This document shows, one piece after another, positions 43,013 to 52,820 of a stretch of DNA of 64,000 nucleotides. The position numbers and the translations under genes were made by a program. The number at the start of each line of letters is the position of its first letter. Positions within the stretch are counted from its first letter, which is position 1. The notes beneath the pieces were generated by a model. It had not been told where the DNA came from, made no database searches, and worked only from the letters and a program-made list of their open reading frames with translations. The DNA comes from Streptomyces sp. NBC_00306 (lineage in GTDB: Bacteria; Actinomycetota; Actinomycetes; Streptomycetales; Streptomycetaceae), in contig NZ_CP108032.1 of NCBI RefSeq assembly GCF_036169555.1, forward strand, positions 806,001 to 870,000, read 5' to 3'.

Positions 43013-43984
43013 ATGACCAGCAGCCCGACCATGCGCGCGATCACCCAGGACACCTTCGGGGGCCCGGATGTTCTGCGCCTCGCCGATGTGGCACGGCCGG
43101 AGCCCCTGCCCACCGAGATCCTGGTGCGCGTGCACGCGGCCGGTGTGAACCCGGTGGACTGGAAGACGCGGGAGGGCGGCGGCATGGCCGGTGTCCTCGG
43201 CGAGCCGCCGTTCGTCCTGGGATGGGACGTCTCGGGCGTCGTGGAGGCGGTCGGCTTCGGTGTCCACACCCTGGAGGTCGGCGACGAGGTGTACGGCATG
43301 CCGTGGTTCCCGCGCCAGGCCGGCGCGTACGCCGAGTATGTGACGGCCCCGGCACGGCAGTTCGTGCGCAAGCCGTCGACGGTCGGCCACGACCTGGCGG
43401 CCGCCGTGCCGCTGGCCGGGCTCACCGCCTGGCAGGCACTGGTCGACGCCGCGCGGGTCGAGCCGGGGCAGCGGGTGCTGATCCACGCGGCGGCGGGCGG
43501 CGTGGGCCACTTCGCCGTGCAGTTCGCCAAGCACCTCGGCGCGTATGTGATCGGCACCGCACGCGAGGCGAAGCACGACTGGCTGCGCTCGCTCGGAGCG
43601 GACGAGCTCGTCGACTACACCGCGGTCCGGTTCGAGGACGCGGTGAAGGACGTGGACGTCGCCATCGATCTGATCGGCGACGGCGTGGAGGAGACCAGCA
43701 CCCGGTCGCTGGAGACCCTGCGCCCCGGCGGGACGCTGGTCGCCGTGCCGTCGGGCGTCTCGCCCGAACTGGTCGCCGCGGCCGAGGCCCGGGGCCTGGT
43801 GGCGAAGCCGTATCTGGTGGAGCCGGACGGCCCCTCGCTCGCCCGTATCGCCGCGCTGATCGACGAGGGCACGGTCCGGGTGGAGGTCGAGGACGTGCTG
43901 CCGCTGGCGGAGGCGGCCGAGGCGCACCGCCGGGGCGAGCAGGGCCGTACTCGCGGCAAGCTCGTACTGCACGTGGCCGGCTGA
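43013..43984 (+). CDS. NADP-dependent quinone oxidoreductase-like MDR protein (323 aa)
   Basis: Medium-chain dehydrogenase/reductase of the zinc-free QOR type. GroES-like N-domain (HAAGVNPVDWKTREG), nucleotide-binding domain with GQRVLIHAAAGGVGHFAVQFAKHLGAYVIGTA. The lack of zinc ligands and the RRGEQGRTRGKLVLHV end fit NADPH-dependent quinone or enone reductases. GGAG six bases before the ATG. Paired with the divergent HxlR, as in the QorR-QorA systems of corynebacteria, so electrophile detoxification is likely. Confidence 0.93.
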   Translation: MTSSPTMRAITQDTFGGPDVLRLADVARPEPLPTEILVRVHAAGVNPVDWKTREGGGMAGVLGEPPFVLGWDVSGVVEAVGFGVHTLEVGDEVYGMPWFPRQAGAYAEYVTAPARQFVRKPSTVGHDLAAAVPLAGLTAWQALVDAARVEPGQRVLIHAAAGGVGHFAVQFAKHLGAYVIGTAREAKHDWLRSLGADELVDYTAVRFEDAVKDVDVAIDLIGDGVEETSTRSLETLRPGGTLVAVPSGVSPELVAAAEARGLVAKPYLVEPDGPSLARIAALIDEGTVRVEVEDVLPLAEAAEAHRRGEQGRTRGKLVLHVAG

Positions 43985-44002
43985 CCGCGGTTCCCGCCAG
44001 GC

Positions 44003-44482
44003 TCAGAGCAGGGCCAGTTTGCCGACCAGCTTGCCGACCTGGTTGCGCGGTCCGACGAAGCTGACGGCGAGGTAGGTCAGATCCTCCCTCTTCGTGCCGG
44101 CCAGCTGGTCGAGGTATGCGTCGTAGACGCGTGAGGTCTGTGCGGCTTCGGGCATGTCGGCGACGAAGAAGCCTTCCTTGCCGACGGCCTTCTCCCGCAG
44201 TTCCCGGACGGTCGCGGCGTCGGCGGCGAGCACGGAGCAGCCCGCCCAGGGCAGTCCCGCGTGCGCGGTGCCGGAGCCGTCGTGGCCGTCGCTGCCGAGA
44301 AGATCGGGCAGGGCCTTGCCCACCGCCGCGGCCATGCAGGCCGCGGCGTTCGCCGCCCTCCCCGCGGGAAGGTCCTGGTCGACGACGACGACCCATTTCA
44401 GCGGTGCCTGTCGGGTCGGGATGTCGGTGCGTACGTCGGTGCGGGGCAGCCGAGCGGCCGCCGCGTCGTGGTGATCGGTCAT
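44003..44482 (-). CDS. DUF2000 family protein (159 aa)
   Basis: DUF2000: KWVVVVDQDLPAGRAANAAACMAAAVGK and later LTYLAVSFVGPRNQVGKLVGKLALL are diagnostic. Crystal structures of the family show a peptidyl-tRNA-hydrolase-like fold; biological role unknown. Divergent from an Lrp/AsnC regulator with only 73 bases between, suggesting joint control. ATG chosen by the domain's usual length; about 73 upstream codons in frame are not protein-like. Confidence 0.88.
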   Translation of the reverse strand: MTDHHDAAAARLPRTDVRTDIPTRQAPLKWVVVVDQDLPAGRAANAAACMAAAVGKALPDLLGSDGHDGSGTAHAGLPWAGCSVLAADAATVRELREKAVGKEGFFVADMPEAAQTSRVYDAYLDQLAGTKREDLTYLAVSFVGPRNQVGKLVGKLALL

Positions 44483-44555
44483 ACCGCGAAACGCTAAGCA
44501 CTCATGCGTACTCTGGGGAGTCCTGCCGAACGTCATCAGGCAAAGGAGAGTATTC

Positions 44556-45035
44556 ATGGAACTTGATGCGCTCGACTGGGCTCTTCTGCGGGAGCTGCAG
44601 CACGATGCACGGCAGACGAACCGCGATCTGGCGGCCAAGACCGGTGTCTCCCCCTCCACCTCCCTGGAGCGGGTCAAGTCGCTGCGCGAGCGCGGCGTCA
44701 TCGGCGGCTATCACGCGGCGCTCGACCTGTCGGCCGTCGGACGGCCGGTGCAGGCCCTGATCTCGGTCCGGATCAGACCGCCGTCCCGTCCGGTCATCGA
44801 GGGGTTCCGCGAATGGGCGGCCCAACTGCCGGAGACGATCGGTCTGTTCGTCACATCGGGGCCGTTCGACTTCCTCATCCATGTCGCCGTCCCCGATGTG
44901 AACGGCCTGTACGCCTTCGTCATCGACCGGCTCACCGAGCGGCGAGAGGTCGCGGACGTACAGTCGACCATGGTGTACGAGCATGTGCAGTCCCGCGCCA
45001 TCACCGCTCCTGCGGCACGGCGCCGAACGGGGTGA
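44556..45035 (+). CDS. Lrp/AsnC-family regulator (159 aa)
   Basis: AsnC-type HTH (LDALDWALLRELQHDARQTNRDLAAKTGVSPSTSLERVKSLRERGVIGGY) and a RAM/ligand-binding domain (about 65-145; VRIRPPSRPVIEGF, IHVAVPDVNGLYAFV). AAAGGAGAG nine bases before the ATG. Usually senses an amino acid. Likely controls the divergent DUF2000 gene and itself; the shared gap holds an ACTC...GAGT inverted repeat near 44509-44520. Confidence 0.93.
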   Translation: MELDALDWALLRELQHDARQTNRDLAAKTGVSPSTSLERVKSLRERGVIGGYHAALDLSAVGRPVQALISVRIRPPSRPVIEGFREWAAQLPETIGLFVTSGPFDFLIHVAVPDVNGLYAFVIDRLTERREVADVQSTMVYEHVQSRAITAPAARRRTG

Positions 45036-45110
45036 GCGCGGAGCTCCTGATGCGCTCGGAGCTGCCCGGGCGCCGGCTGCCGTCAGCGATACCCGCGAAC
45101 AGCGGGACGG

Positions 45111-47537
45111 TCACTCGCCGCCCCGCCAGACGTGCGCCTCTTCGGCTCCCGCGGAGCTGCCCCAGGTCCAGTCGGCGACCTCGGGCATGTCGGTGCCGTG
45201 CTCGCGGATCCAGTCGTGGTGGCGGCTGCGCATATCGGCCATCGCCTGGCGCAGCGCGATGAGCCGGACGGAGAGCCCCGGCACGCGGTCCACGACGTCC
45301 ATCACCAGCCGGAAGCGGTCCAGGTCGTTGCGGACGACCATGTCGAACGGCGTGGTGGTGGTGCCCTCCTCCTTGTAGCCGCGGACATGGAGGTGGGCAT
45401 GGCCCGTGCGGCGGTAGGCGAGGCGGTGGATCAGCCAGGGGTAGCCGTGGTACGCGAAGATGACCGGCCGGTCCCGGGTGAACAGGGCGTCGTACTCGGG
45501 GTCCGTCATGCCGTGCGGGTGTTCCTCGTGCGGCATCAGCCGGGCCATGTCGACGACGTTGACCACCCGTACGGACAGCTCCGGGGCGTGCCGTCGCAGC
45601 AGTTCCGCTGCCGCCAGCGTCTCCTGGGTCGGTACGTCGCCCGCACACGCGAGCACCACGTCGGGTTCGCGGGTGCCGTCCTCCGTACCGGCCCACGGCC
45701 ATGCTCCGGCGCCGCGCGCGCAGTGGGCGCGGGCCTCCTCCATGCTGAGCCAGTCGAAGGTGGGCTGCTTGCCGGCGACGATGACGTTGACGTAATCCCG
45801 ACTGCGCAGCGCGTGATCGGCCACCGACAAAAGGGTGTTGGCGTCCGGCGGGAGGTAGACGCGGACGACTTCGGGGCTCTTGTTGAGGACGTGGTCGACG
45901 AAGCCCGGGTCCTGGTGCGAGAAGCCGTTGTGGTCCTGCCGCCAGACGTGCGAGGTCAGCAGGTAGTTCAGCGAGGCGATGGGCCGGCGCCAGGTCAGTC
46001 TGCGGGAGGTCCGGAGCCATTTGATGTGCTGGTTGACCATGGAGTCGACGATGTGGGCGAAGGCCTCGTAGCTGGAGAACAGGCCGTGGCGGCCGGTCAG
46101 CAGATAGCCCTCGAGCCAGCCCTGGCACAGATGCTCGGACAGCACCTCCATCACCCGTCCGTCGCGGGCGAGATGCTCGTCGGTGGCGTACACCTCTGCC
46201 TGCCAGGCCTTGCCGGTGACATCGTAGAGGGCGCCGAGACGGTTGGACTCGGTCTCGTCGGGGCCGACGACGCGGAAGTCCCGTCGTTCGGCGGTCGTCC
46301 GCATCACATCGGCCAGCAGGGTGCCGAGCACCCGGGTGGGCTCGTGGAGCGTGGTGCCCCGCTTGTCGACGGCGACGGCGTGCTCTTCGAGGGCGGGCAA
46401 CGGCAGTTCACGGACGAGGAGTCCGCCGTTGGCGTGCGGTGTCGCGCCGAGCCGCCGCCCGCCGCCGGGAACGCAGGCGAGCACCTGCGGCACGGGCCGG
46501 CCCGCGGTGTCGAACAACTCCTCGGGGCGGTAGGAGCGCAGCCAGGTCTCGAGGTGCCGCAGATGCTCGGGGTCCTCCCGGACACCGGACAGCGGCACTT
46601 GGTGGGCGCGCCAGGTGTTCTCGACGGGCAGGCCGTCGACTTCGGCGGGTCCGGTCCAGCCCTTGGGCGTACGCAGGACGATCATCGGCCATTGGGGACG
46701 CGCCTGCACGCCGTCCCTGCGGGCGGTGCGCTGGATCTCCTCGATGCGGTTCAGTGCCTTGTCCATCGCCGCCGCCATGGCGCGGTGCACGGCCGCGGGG
46801 TCGTCGCCCGTGACATGGAGGGGTTCGTGGCCGTAGCCGCGCAGCAGGTCGTCCAGTTCGGCCTCGGGCAGCCGGGCGAGGACGGTGGGGTTGGCGATCT
46901 TGTAGCCGTTGAGGTGCAGGACGGGGAGGACGGCGCCGTCGTGGACGGGGTCGAGGAACTTGTTGGAGTGCCAGGACGCGGCGAGCGGCCCGGTCTCCGC
47001 CTCTCCGTCGCCGATCACGCACGTCACCACCAGGTGCGGGTTGTCGAAGGCCGCGCCGTAGGCATGGGTGAGCGAGTAGCCGAGCTCGCCGCCCTCGTGG
47101 ATGGATCCGGGCGTCTCGGGGGCGACATGGCTGGGCACCCCGCCGGGGAAGGAGAACTGCCGGAACAGCCGTTCCATCCCCTCCGCGTCACGGCTCACGT
47201 CGGGGTACGTCTCCGAGTAGGTGCCCTCCAGCCAGGAGTTGGCGAGGACGGCCGGCCCGCCGTGGCCCGGGCCCCAGACGCAGAGCGCGTCCAGGCCGCG
47301 GGCCTTGATCACCCGGTTGAGATGGGTGTGGACGAGGTTCAGCCCGGGTGAGGTGCCCCAGTGGCCGAGCAGCCGCGGCTTGATGTGCTCGGGTCGCAGG
47401 GGCTCCGTGAGCAGCGGGTTGGCCATCAGGTAGATCTGCCCGACGGCAAGGTAATTGGCTGCCCGCCAGTGGGCGTCCAGGGCAGCCAGTTCCGTGTCGC
47501 CGAGGCCTTCCGGGGCGGGTGCGGTGGCGTCGTCCAT
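45111..47537 (-). CDS. xfp: Xylulose-5-P/fructose-6-P phosphoketolase (808 aa)
   Basis: Thiamine-diphosphate enzyme splitting xylulose-5-P or fructose-6-P with phosphate into acetyl-P plus G3P or erythrose-4-P. Markers include [62 protein letters not shown] and the TPP segment [17 protein letters not shown]. Full length for the family. Preceded by an aldehyde dehydrogenase 21 bases upstream, so an operon is likely. No acetate kinase or phosphotransacetylase is adjacent; acetyl-P must be used elsewhere. Confidence 0.95.
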   Translation of the reverse strand: MDDATAPAPEGLGDTELAALDAHWRAANYLAVGQIYLMANPLLTEPLRPEHIKPRLLGHWGTSPGLNLVHTHLNRVIKARGLDALCVWGPGHGGPAVLANSWLEGTYSETYPDVSRDAEGMERLFRQFSFPGGVPSHVAPETPGSIHEGGELGYSLTHAYGAAFDNPHLVVTCVIGDGEAETGPLAASWHSNKFLDPVHDGAVLPVLHLNGYKIANPTVLARLPEAELDDLLRGYGHEPLHVTGDDPAAVHRAMAAAMDKALNRIEEIQRTARRDGVQARPQWPMIVLRTPKGWTGPAEVDGLPVENTWRAHQVPLSGVREDPEHLRHLETWLRSYRPEELFDTAGRPVPQVLACVPGGGRRLGATPHANGGLLVRELPLPALEEHAVAVDKRGTTLHEPTRVLGTLLADVMRTTAERRDFRVVGPDETESNRLGALYDVTGKAWQAEVYATDEHLARDGRVMEVLSEHLCQGWLEGYLLTGRHGLFSSYEAFAHIVDSMVNQHIKWLRTSRRLTWRRPIASLNYLLTSHVWRQDHNGFSHQDPGFVDHVLNKSPEVVRVYLPPDANTLLSVADHALRSRDYVNVIVAGKQPTFDWLSMEEARAHCARGAGAWPWAGTEDGTREPDVVLACAGDVPTQETLAAAELLRRHAPELSVRVVNVVDMARLMPHEEHPHGMTDPEYDALFTRDRPVIFAYHGYPWLIHRLAYRRTGHAHLHVRGYKEEGTTTTPFDMVVRNDLDRFRLVMDVVDRVPGLSVRLIALRQAMADMRSRHHDWIREHGTDMPEVADWTWGSSAGAEEAHVWRGGE

Positions 47538-47558
47538 GGGTGGGGGCTCCTGTCGGCG

Positions 47559-48968
47559 TCAGCTCGCGCGGTCGGGTGCTGCGCCGTGCCAGATCGTGGT
47601 GATGTTGCAGAACTCGCGGATGCCGTGGTCGGAGAGCTCCCTGCCGTAGCCGGAGCGCTTGGCGCCGCCGAAGGGCAGTGCGGGGTGGGAGGCGGTCATG
47701 CCGTTGAAGAAGACGCCACCCGCCTCGATGTCCCGCTCGAAGCGGCGCACATCGCTCGCGTCCCGGGTCCAGGCGTTGGAACTCAGGCCGAACGGGGTGT
47801 CGTTGGCGAGCGCGACGGCTTCCTCCGCGTCGGCCACCCGGTAGACGGTGGCCACCGGGCCGAACGCCTCCTCGCGGTGGATGCGCATCTCCTCGGTCAC
47901 ATCCGCCAGAACGGTGGGTTCGTAGAACCAGCCGCGGTCCTGTCCCTTGGGGCGCCCACCGCCGCACAGCGCGGTCGCGCCGCGCTCCAGCGCGTCGTCG
48001 ACGAGTTCCTCGACGTCGGCGCGCCCCTGCTCGGTGGCGAGCGGGCCGACCTGCACGGACTCGTCCAGCGGGTTGCCGACGGTGAGTTCGCGCATCCTGC
48101 CGGTGAAGCGTTCCACGAAGGCGTCGTAGACGTCGGTGTGGATGATGAAGCGCTTGGCGGCGATGCAGGACTGCCCGTTGTTCTGCACCCGGGCCGTCAC
48201 GGCCGTGGCCGCGGCGCGGTCGATGTCGGCGGACGGCATCACGATGAACGGGTCGCTGCCGCCGAGCTCCAGGACGGTCTTCTTCACCTCGTCGCCGGCG
48301 ATGGCGGCCACCGAGCGGCCCGCGGGCTCACTGCCGGTCAGCGTCGCCGCGGCCACCCGGTTGTCGCGCAGGATGCCCTCCACCGCGCCGGAACCGACCA
48401 GCAGCGTCTGGAAACACCCCTCGGGGTAGCCCGCGCGGAGGAAGAGATCCTCCATGTACAGGGCGGTCTGCGGGACGTTGGAGGCGTGCTTGAGCAGTCC
48501 GACGTTGCCGGCCATCAGAGCCGGGGCGGCGAAGCGCATGACCTGCCAGAGCGGGAAGTTCCAGGGCATGACGGCGAGCACGACACCGAGCGGCCGGTAG
48601 CGGACGACGACCCGGGAGGCCCCGGAGTCCTTCACATCGGCGGCGTCGGGGTGCTCGTCGGCGAGGAGCTTCTCGGCGTGGGAGGCGTACCAGCGCATCG
48701 CCTTGGCACACTTCGCCGCCTCCGCACGGGCCGCCGCGATGGGTTTGCCCATCTCGGTGGTCATGGTGCGGGCGATCTCCTCCTCGTCGTCGCCGAGCAG
48801 ATCGGCGGCTCGGTCCAGGAGCTGCGCGCGGCGGCCGAAGTCGGTGAGTCGGTGTTCGGCGAAAGCGCTCCTGGCGAGCGCGAGGCGCCGTTCGATCTCA
48901 TCGGCTCCGAGCGCGTCGAAGGTCCTGAGCGTCTCACCGGTGGCCGGGTCGACCGTGGCGATGGGCAT
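47559..48968 (-). CDS. Aldehyde dehydrogenase, succinate-semialdehyde type (469 aa)
   Basis: NAD(P)-dependent [38 protein letters not shown], catalytic Glu in [11 protein letters not shown] and Cys in [13 protein letters not shown] are present. Overall pattern matches GabD-like succinate-semialdehyde dehydrogenases ([17 protein letters not shown] opening). GGAGG nine bases before the ATG; a GTG two codons earlier is too close. It heads an operon with phosphoketolase and may oxidise a glycolaldehyde/acetaldehyde-type or semialdehyde by-product; substrate uncertain. Confidence 0.93.
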   Translation of the reverse strand: MPIATVDPATGETLRTFDALGADEIERRLALARSAFAEHRLTDFGRRAQLLDRAADLLGDDEEEIARTMTTEMGKPIAAARAEAAKCAKAMRWYASHAEKLLADEHPDAADVKDSGASRVVVRYRPLGVVLAVMPWNFPLWQVMRFAAPALMAGNVGLLKHASNVPQTALYMEDLFLRAGYPEGCFQTLLVGSGAVEGILRDNRVAAATLTGSEPAGRSVAAIAGDEVKKTVLELGGSDPFIVMPSADIDRAAATAVTARVQNNGQSCIAAKRFIIHTDVYDAFVERFTGRMRELTVGNPLDESVQVGPLATEQGRADVEELVDDALERGATALCGGGRPKGQDRGWFYEPTVLADVTEEMRIHREEAFGPVATVYRVADAEEAVALANDTPFGLSSNAWTRDASDVRRFERDIEAGGVFFNGMTASHPALPFGGAKRSGYGRELSDHGIREFCNITTIWHGAAPDRAS

Positions 48969-49055
48969 GGGCACTGTCCTCCTCGAACTCGGTTCTCCGA
49001 CACGTGCGCGCTCGGGCCGTCCGGTTACCGCGGACAGCCTCCCGGCGGGTGTCGG

Positions 49056-49430
49056 TCAGCTGCCGCCACTCGACAGCCGCAGCTGTACGTCCTTCTCCTG
49101 GTCGCCCGCCGCCATGCCCTGCTCCTGCACGGTGAAAGCGGAGGCGAGGGTCTCCTGGATCCGGTCGACGGCCCAGTAGCCGCCCTGGATCTCGGCCTCG
49201 ACGGGCTCGGACAGCTCTACGGGCCCGGAGGCCGTGTGCGTGCCGGAGACGTCGAACGTCGCCGTCCACACGGTCGCGTGATCGCCCGACACGTACTGGG
49301 GCGCGTCCCCGTCATCGCGGTCGGACGCATGCGACTGTCCCAGCGCCCGGAAGACCTTGTCGGCGTCCTCCTTGGCGCATCCGGTGATGCTCACCACGAC
49401 AGGTGTGGTGCTCTGATCGGCACTGTTCAC
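49056..49430 (-). CDS. Conserved hypothetical protein (124 aa)
   Basis: VNSADQSTTPVVVSITGCAK then EDADKVFRALGQSH; middle GDHATVWTATFDVSGT, later VEAEIQGGYWAVDRIQETLA. Alternating strands suggest a compact beta-alpha protein, but I recognise no family. The GTG follows GAGGAA. It lies 87 bases upstream of the aldehyde dehydrogenase in the same direction and might be in the same transcript. Role unknown. Confidence 0.75.
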   Translation of the reverse strand: MNSADQSTTPVVVSITGCAKEDADKVFRALGQSHASDRDDGDAPQYVSGDHATVWTATFDVSGTHTASGPVELSEPVEAEIQGGYWAVDRIQETLASAFTVQEQGMAAGDQEKDVQLRLSSGGS

Positions 49431-50352
49431 CGTGATTCCTCGCTCTCCGTGCGGTGTTCGCGGGGGCCGCCGAGGGCCGACCGGGCAGGGGTTCGCCGGT
49501 CGAGGCGCGATCCCTTCGGCGGCGAACCCGAAGCGTGTGGGGGCCGGGGTGGCGTGAGGCCGCCGGCGGTGGTGCGGCTGGTGCGGTACAGCTGCCGCGG
49601 GGTCGGCCGGCTCCGGCGGCGGTGACCGTTGGGAGCTGCCGGGCAGGGCACGAGTCGAAACGCCGTCCCTCGCGCCGGGTGGTGCCTGACGAGCCGAGCT
49701 TGTGGTCCGGCGGCCCGGGCCGCCGGCTCGTGTGCGGTCGCGGTGTGCGCCGCAGCGCCCAGGGCCGGTGAGCGCTCCTGGCGGGGCCGAGGCCGCGTGC
49801 CGGGCTCCGGGCGGCTCCGGGCGCCGGTCGCGAAGAGCCGGGCAGGTGGGGCCCACGGCACTGTCGCCCTGAGACGGTACGGACGGCGAGCGTCGCCGTG
49901 TCGGCAGCGCGGGCTGCGAATGCCGACGGGCCGACGGTGTGGGCGGCGGCCCCCGCCGAATCGGCGACGACCGTACTTGCGGCGAGCACCGGAGCCGAAG
50001 AGAGCCGCCCCGGCCCACGCGACACCAGGTGCTTCGCCCCACTCGTGGCCGGCCGGCCCGCAGGCCACCGGCCCCCACCAGTCGTGCCCGTCGACGACGT
50101 CAGCTCGATCACCGGCAGCCTGCCGACGAATCTCGCGGGGCCGCCGAAGTCGTCGGCCGTCGCGGTCACCGGGAGGGAGAGCGCCCGCCGCAACGGGCCT
50201 GTGCCGGGCGGGCTTCCGAGGACGAGGAGTCCTGCGATGTCGCGCGCCGACCGGGCGGGAGCCTCGATCACGGCCCGGCCCCGGCCGAGCGGATCCGATC
50301 CCGTGTGCCGCCGGAACACGGCCCGGCTGCGGATCGGCTCGAACACGCCCAT
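49431..50352 (-). pseudogene. Possible frameshifted gene in a gene-poor stretch
   Basis: From an ATG at 50352 with AGAGGA six bases upstream, about 95 codons (MGVFEPIRSRAVFRRHTGSD..., LLVLGSPPG, ARFVGRLPVIE) show strong third-position GC. That signal then moves to another frame (GHDWWGPVACGPAGHEW, GAALFGSGARRKYG), as if a base was lost or gained near 50100. Beyond about 49900 no frame looks coding. No family recognised; it may be a decayed gene or a chance open frame. Confidence 0.35.
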
Positions 50353-50456
50353 CGGATTCCTCTCGCTTTCCTCTTCCTCCGGTGCGGCCGTGGTGCGGGC
50401 CGGGAGGGGTGGCGCCCCTCCAGGCTCGCCCGTCTCGGCGCGGGGTGCGAGCCGGG

Positions 50457-50747
50457 TCAGCCGGATGGCTCGTCGGGGACCGGCTGCTCGGGGTGGACGG
50501 AGCCGCTGCGCGGCTCCCCGGTCGGGCCCGCTCCCGACTCGTCCGCGTCCGGCAGGCTCTGATCGGGCTTGTCGTCGTCCTTGCCGCTCCGGCCGCCCTC
50601 CCCGTCCTCGGTCTCGTCGGAAGAGGAGCGAGGGAGGTCCAGCGCGTCCTCACCGCCCAGGTCCTGCTGGTCGGGAGGGTCACGGGGTACGGGCTGGTCC
50701 GGCTCGTGATCGCTCTGCACTGGATCCTCCTGCCGACGGTCCGTCAT
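50457..50747 (-). CDS. Acidic low-complexity hypothetical protein (96 aa)
   Basis: Asp/Glu/Pro/Ser-rich throughout (DHEPDQPVPRDPPDQQDLGG, DETEDGEGGRSGKDDDKPDQ), no hydrophobic core, so probably disordered. AAAGGAACGACC precedes the ATG, a good ribosome site. Such small acidic proteins are common in Streptomyces and have no known function. Confidence 0.6.
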   Translation of the reverse strand: MTDRRQEDPVQSDHEPDQPVPRDPPDQQDLGGEDALDLPRSSSDETEDGEGGRSGKDDDKPDQSLPDADESGAGPTGEPRSGSVHPEQPVPDEPSG

Positions 50748-50861
50748 GGTCGTTCCTTTCTGCCGGGCCTGGCGGCCGGCCTGTCGCTCGGTCGCCGGGC
50801 GGCGGCCTGCCGTACGGTCCGCGTCGCCCGCTCGCAGCAGGCGGCGGCCGCGGTACAGCGA

Positions 50862-51026
50862 TCACGCACCTCGCGTTCCCCTGGCGGCTCGATCCCCGCC
50901 CGGGCCGGTGGCGCCGACGGACGTGAGGAACTCCGGGTCCTCGGTCACCCGGACCGCACGGCGCCGCCCCTCCAACGTGTCCCCGCCGCCCGGCCCGGGC
51001 GCGTGGTGTCGCGGTGGCCGGCGCAT
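50862..51026 (-). CDS. Small hypothetical protein (54 aa)
   Basis: MRRPPRHHAPGPGGGDTLEG followed by RRRAVRVTEDPEFLTSVGAT. GAAGGAGT eight bases upstream is a strong ribosome site, the main support. Basic, Gly/Pro-rich, no family. Upstream (51027-51239) holds only the control region of the MFS gene. Confidence 0.45.
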   Translation of the reverse strand: MRRPPRHHAPGPGGGDTLEGRRRAVRVTEDPEFLTSVGATGPGGDRAARGTRGA

Positions 51027-51118
51027 GTGGTCAACTCCTTCTCGTCCTCGGCACCTCACTGCGCCCGCCGGGTACCCGGATGCCCACGGAATAACGGCCG
51101 GACAAGAAAACGTTCACC

Positions 51119-51145
51119 GTGCACATACTTGGCTCGCCAGTGCAC
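51119..51145. promoter_or_regulatory. Paired GTGCAC boxes upstream of MFS pump
   Basis: Two GTGCAC palindromes, 21 bases apart centre to centre (two helical turns), about 100 bases before the MFS start. A candidate site for a dimeric regulator of the pump; no regulator gene is adjacent. Confidence 0.4.
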
Positions 51146-51239
51146 ACCCCAGGTTCGTCCGGCAGGGGCCGGGCGAATTCCGCTGTCCCCCGCACCAGGC
51201 GCAAGCCGCTGGACCCCGTCAGCCCCGGAGGCCGCCCGC

Positions 51240-52820
51240 ATGCCGCACGACACAACCGAAGAGCCGCCAGGGGCACAGCCGGGCACGGGCGGTGGACTGC
51301 CCGGCGCAGGCGGACGGGGCATTCGTGGCGTCGTCCCTGTTCTCGCGTTCGCCGGCATCACCGTCGCGGTCATGCAGACCCTGCTCGTGCCTGTCATCAA
51401 GGATCTGCCGGTCCTGCTGAGCACCAGCCCTGCCAACGCGACCTGGGTGATGACGGCCACCCTGCTGGCCGGTGCGGTGTCGACCCCGATCATGGGACGG
51501 CTCGGTGACCTCTACGGCAAGCGACGGATGCTGCTCGCCAGCCTCGCCGTCATGGTCGTCGGCTCGCTGATCTCCGGTTTCACCGACGACCTGGTGACGA
51601 TGATCGTCGGCCGCGCTCTCCAGGGCTTCGCCATGGGTGCGATACCGCTGGGGATCGGCATCATGCGCGACGAGTTGCCGCGGGAGCGGCTGGGCTCGGC
51701 GATGGCCCTGATGAGCTCGTCGATCGGCGTGGGCGGCGGTCTCGCCCTGCCTGCGGCCGCTCTCGTCGCCGAGCACACCGACTGGCACACGCTGTTCTTC
51801 GCCTCGGCGGGTCTCGGTCTGCTGTCGATGCTGCTCACCGTGCTGGTGGTGCCGGAGTCCTCGCTGCGCGCCAAGGGCGGCTTCGACCTGGTGGGGGCTC
51901 TCGGGCTGAGCGCGGGCCTGGTGTCCCTGCTGCTGCCGATCACCAAGGGCGGCGACTGGGGCTGGGGCTCCCCGACGACGCTGGGCCTGTTCGGCGTCGC
52001 GGTGGCCGTGCTGCTCACCTGGGGCGTGTGGGAGCTGCGCAGCTCCGCGCCGCTGGTGGATCTGCGGACCACCGCTCGTCGCGAGGTGCTGCTCACCAAC
52101 CTGGCGTCGATCATGGTCGGCGTCGCGTTCTACGCCGTCTCGCTGGTCCTTCCCCAACTGCTCCAGCTGCCCGAATCGACCGGCTACGGTCTCGGCCGCT
52201 CCATGGTGGTGGCCGGCCTCTGCGTCGCGCCGCTGGGTCTGACGATGATGTTCGTCGCCCCGGTCTACGCACGGATCTCCGCCCGTCGCGGACCCAAGGC
52301 GACCCTGCTGCTCGGCATGCTGATCATCGCGATCGGCTACGGAGCCGGCCTCGGCCTGATGAGTGCCGCCTGGCAGACCGTCGTCATCTCCGTCGTGCTC
52401 GGCGCCGGCATCGGTCTCGCGTACTCCTCCCTGCCCGCACTGATCATCGGCGCGGTCGACCCGTCCGAGACGGGCGCGGCAAACGGCTTGAACACGCTCA
52501 TGCGGTCGATCGGCACCTCGGTGTCGAGTGCCGTGATCGGCATGGTGCTCGCACACACCGCCGTCCCGATGGGCGATGTGCTCGTGCCGAGCATGAACGG
52601 CTTCCGGATCTCGTTCCTGATCGCCACCGGCGCGGTGCTCGCCGGGCTGGTGCTGGCCGCGTTCCTGCCCTCGCAGAAGACGTCGGGGCGGCTCACCCTG
52701 CGTGCCCGCAGCGACGAGCCGGGCACCGTGCCCGCGGACGAGGGCGCTGCCGCCGGTGGTGCCGGGGCCGCGGGCGCGGGTGCTTCTCAGACGGCCACGC
52801 GCGGTGCCGCGGGCGGCTGA
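51240..52820 (+). CDS. MFS drug exporter, DHA2/QacA-like, 14 TM (526 aa)
   Basis: Proton-coupled multidrug efflux protein of the 14-helix family. Motif A GRLGDLYGKRRMLLASL, GRALQGFAMGAIPLGIGIMRDELP and later VLGAGIGLAYSSLPALI / ETGAANGLNTLMRSIGTSV are typical. N-terminal 30 residues and C-terminal 40 are hydrophilic, Gly/Ala-rich. GGAGG ten bases before the ATG; the frame stays open for 1.6 kb upstream only because of GC content. Local regulator not seen. Confidence 0.93.
   Translation: MPHDTTEEPPGAQPGTGGGLPGAGGRGIRGVVPVLAFAGITVAVMQTLLVPVIKDLPVLLSTSPANATWVMTATLLAGAVSTPIMGRLGDLYGKRRMLLASLAVMVVGSLISGFTDDLVTMIVGRALQGFAMGAIPLGIGIMRDELPRERLGSAMALMSSSIGVGGGLALPAAALVAEHTDWHTLFFASAGLGLLSMLLTVLVVPESSLRAKGGFDLVGALGLSAGLVSLLLPITKGGDWGWGSPTTLGLFGVAVAVLLTWGVWELRSSAPLVDLRTTARREVLLTNLASIMVGVAFYAVSLVLPQLLQLPESTGYGLGRSMVVAGLCVAPLGLTMMFVAPVYARISARRGPKATLLLGMLIIAIGYGAGLGLMSAAWQTVVISVVLGAGIGLAYSSLPALIIGAVDPSETGAANGLNTLMRSIGTSVSSAVIGMVLAHTAVPMGDVLVPSMNGFRISFLIATGAVLAGLVLAAFLPSQKTSGRLTLRARSDEPGTVPADEGAAAGGAGAAGAGASQTATRGAAGG

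Noticed and set aside
49629..49720. tRNA-like segment (TTCGACTC on the minus strand)
   Set aside because: The flanking bases do not form a T-stem or a matching acceptor stem, so no cloverleaf can be built.
49629..51239. 540-codon in-frame extension upstream of the DHA2 MFS gene
   Set aside because: The extension is Arg/Pro-rich, antisense to better-supported small genes, and a GGAGG-preceded ATG starts the true protein at 51240.
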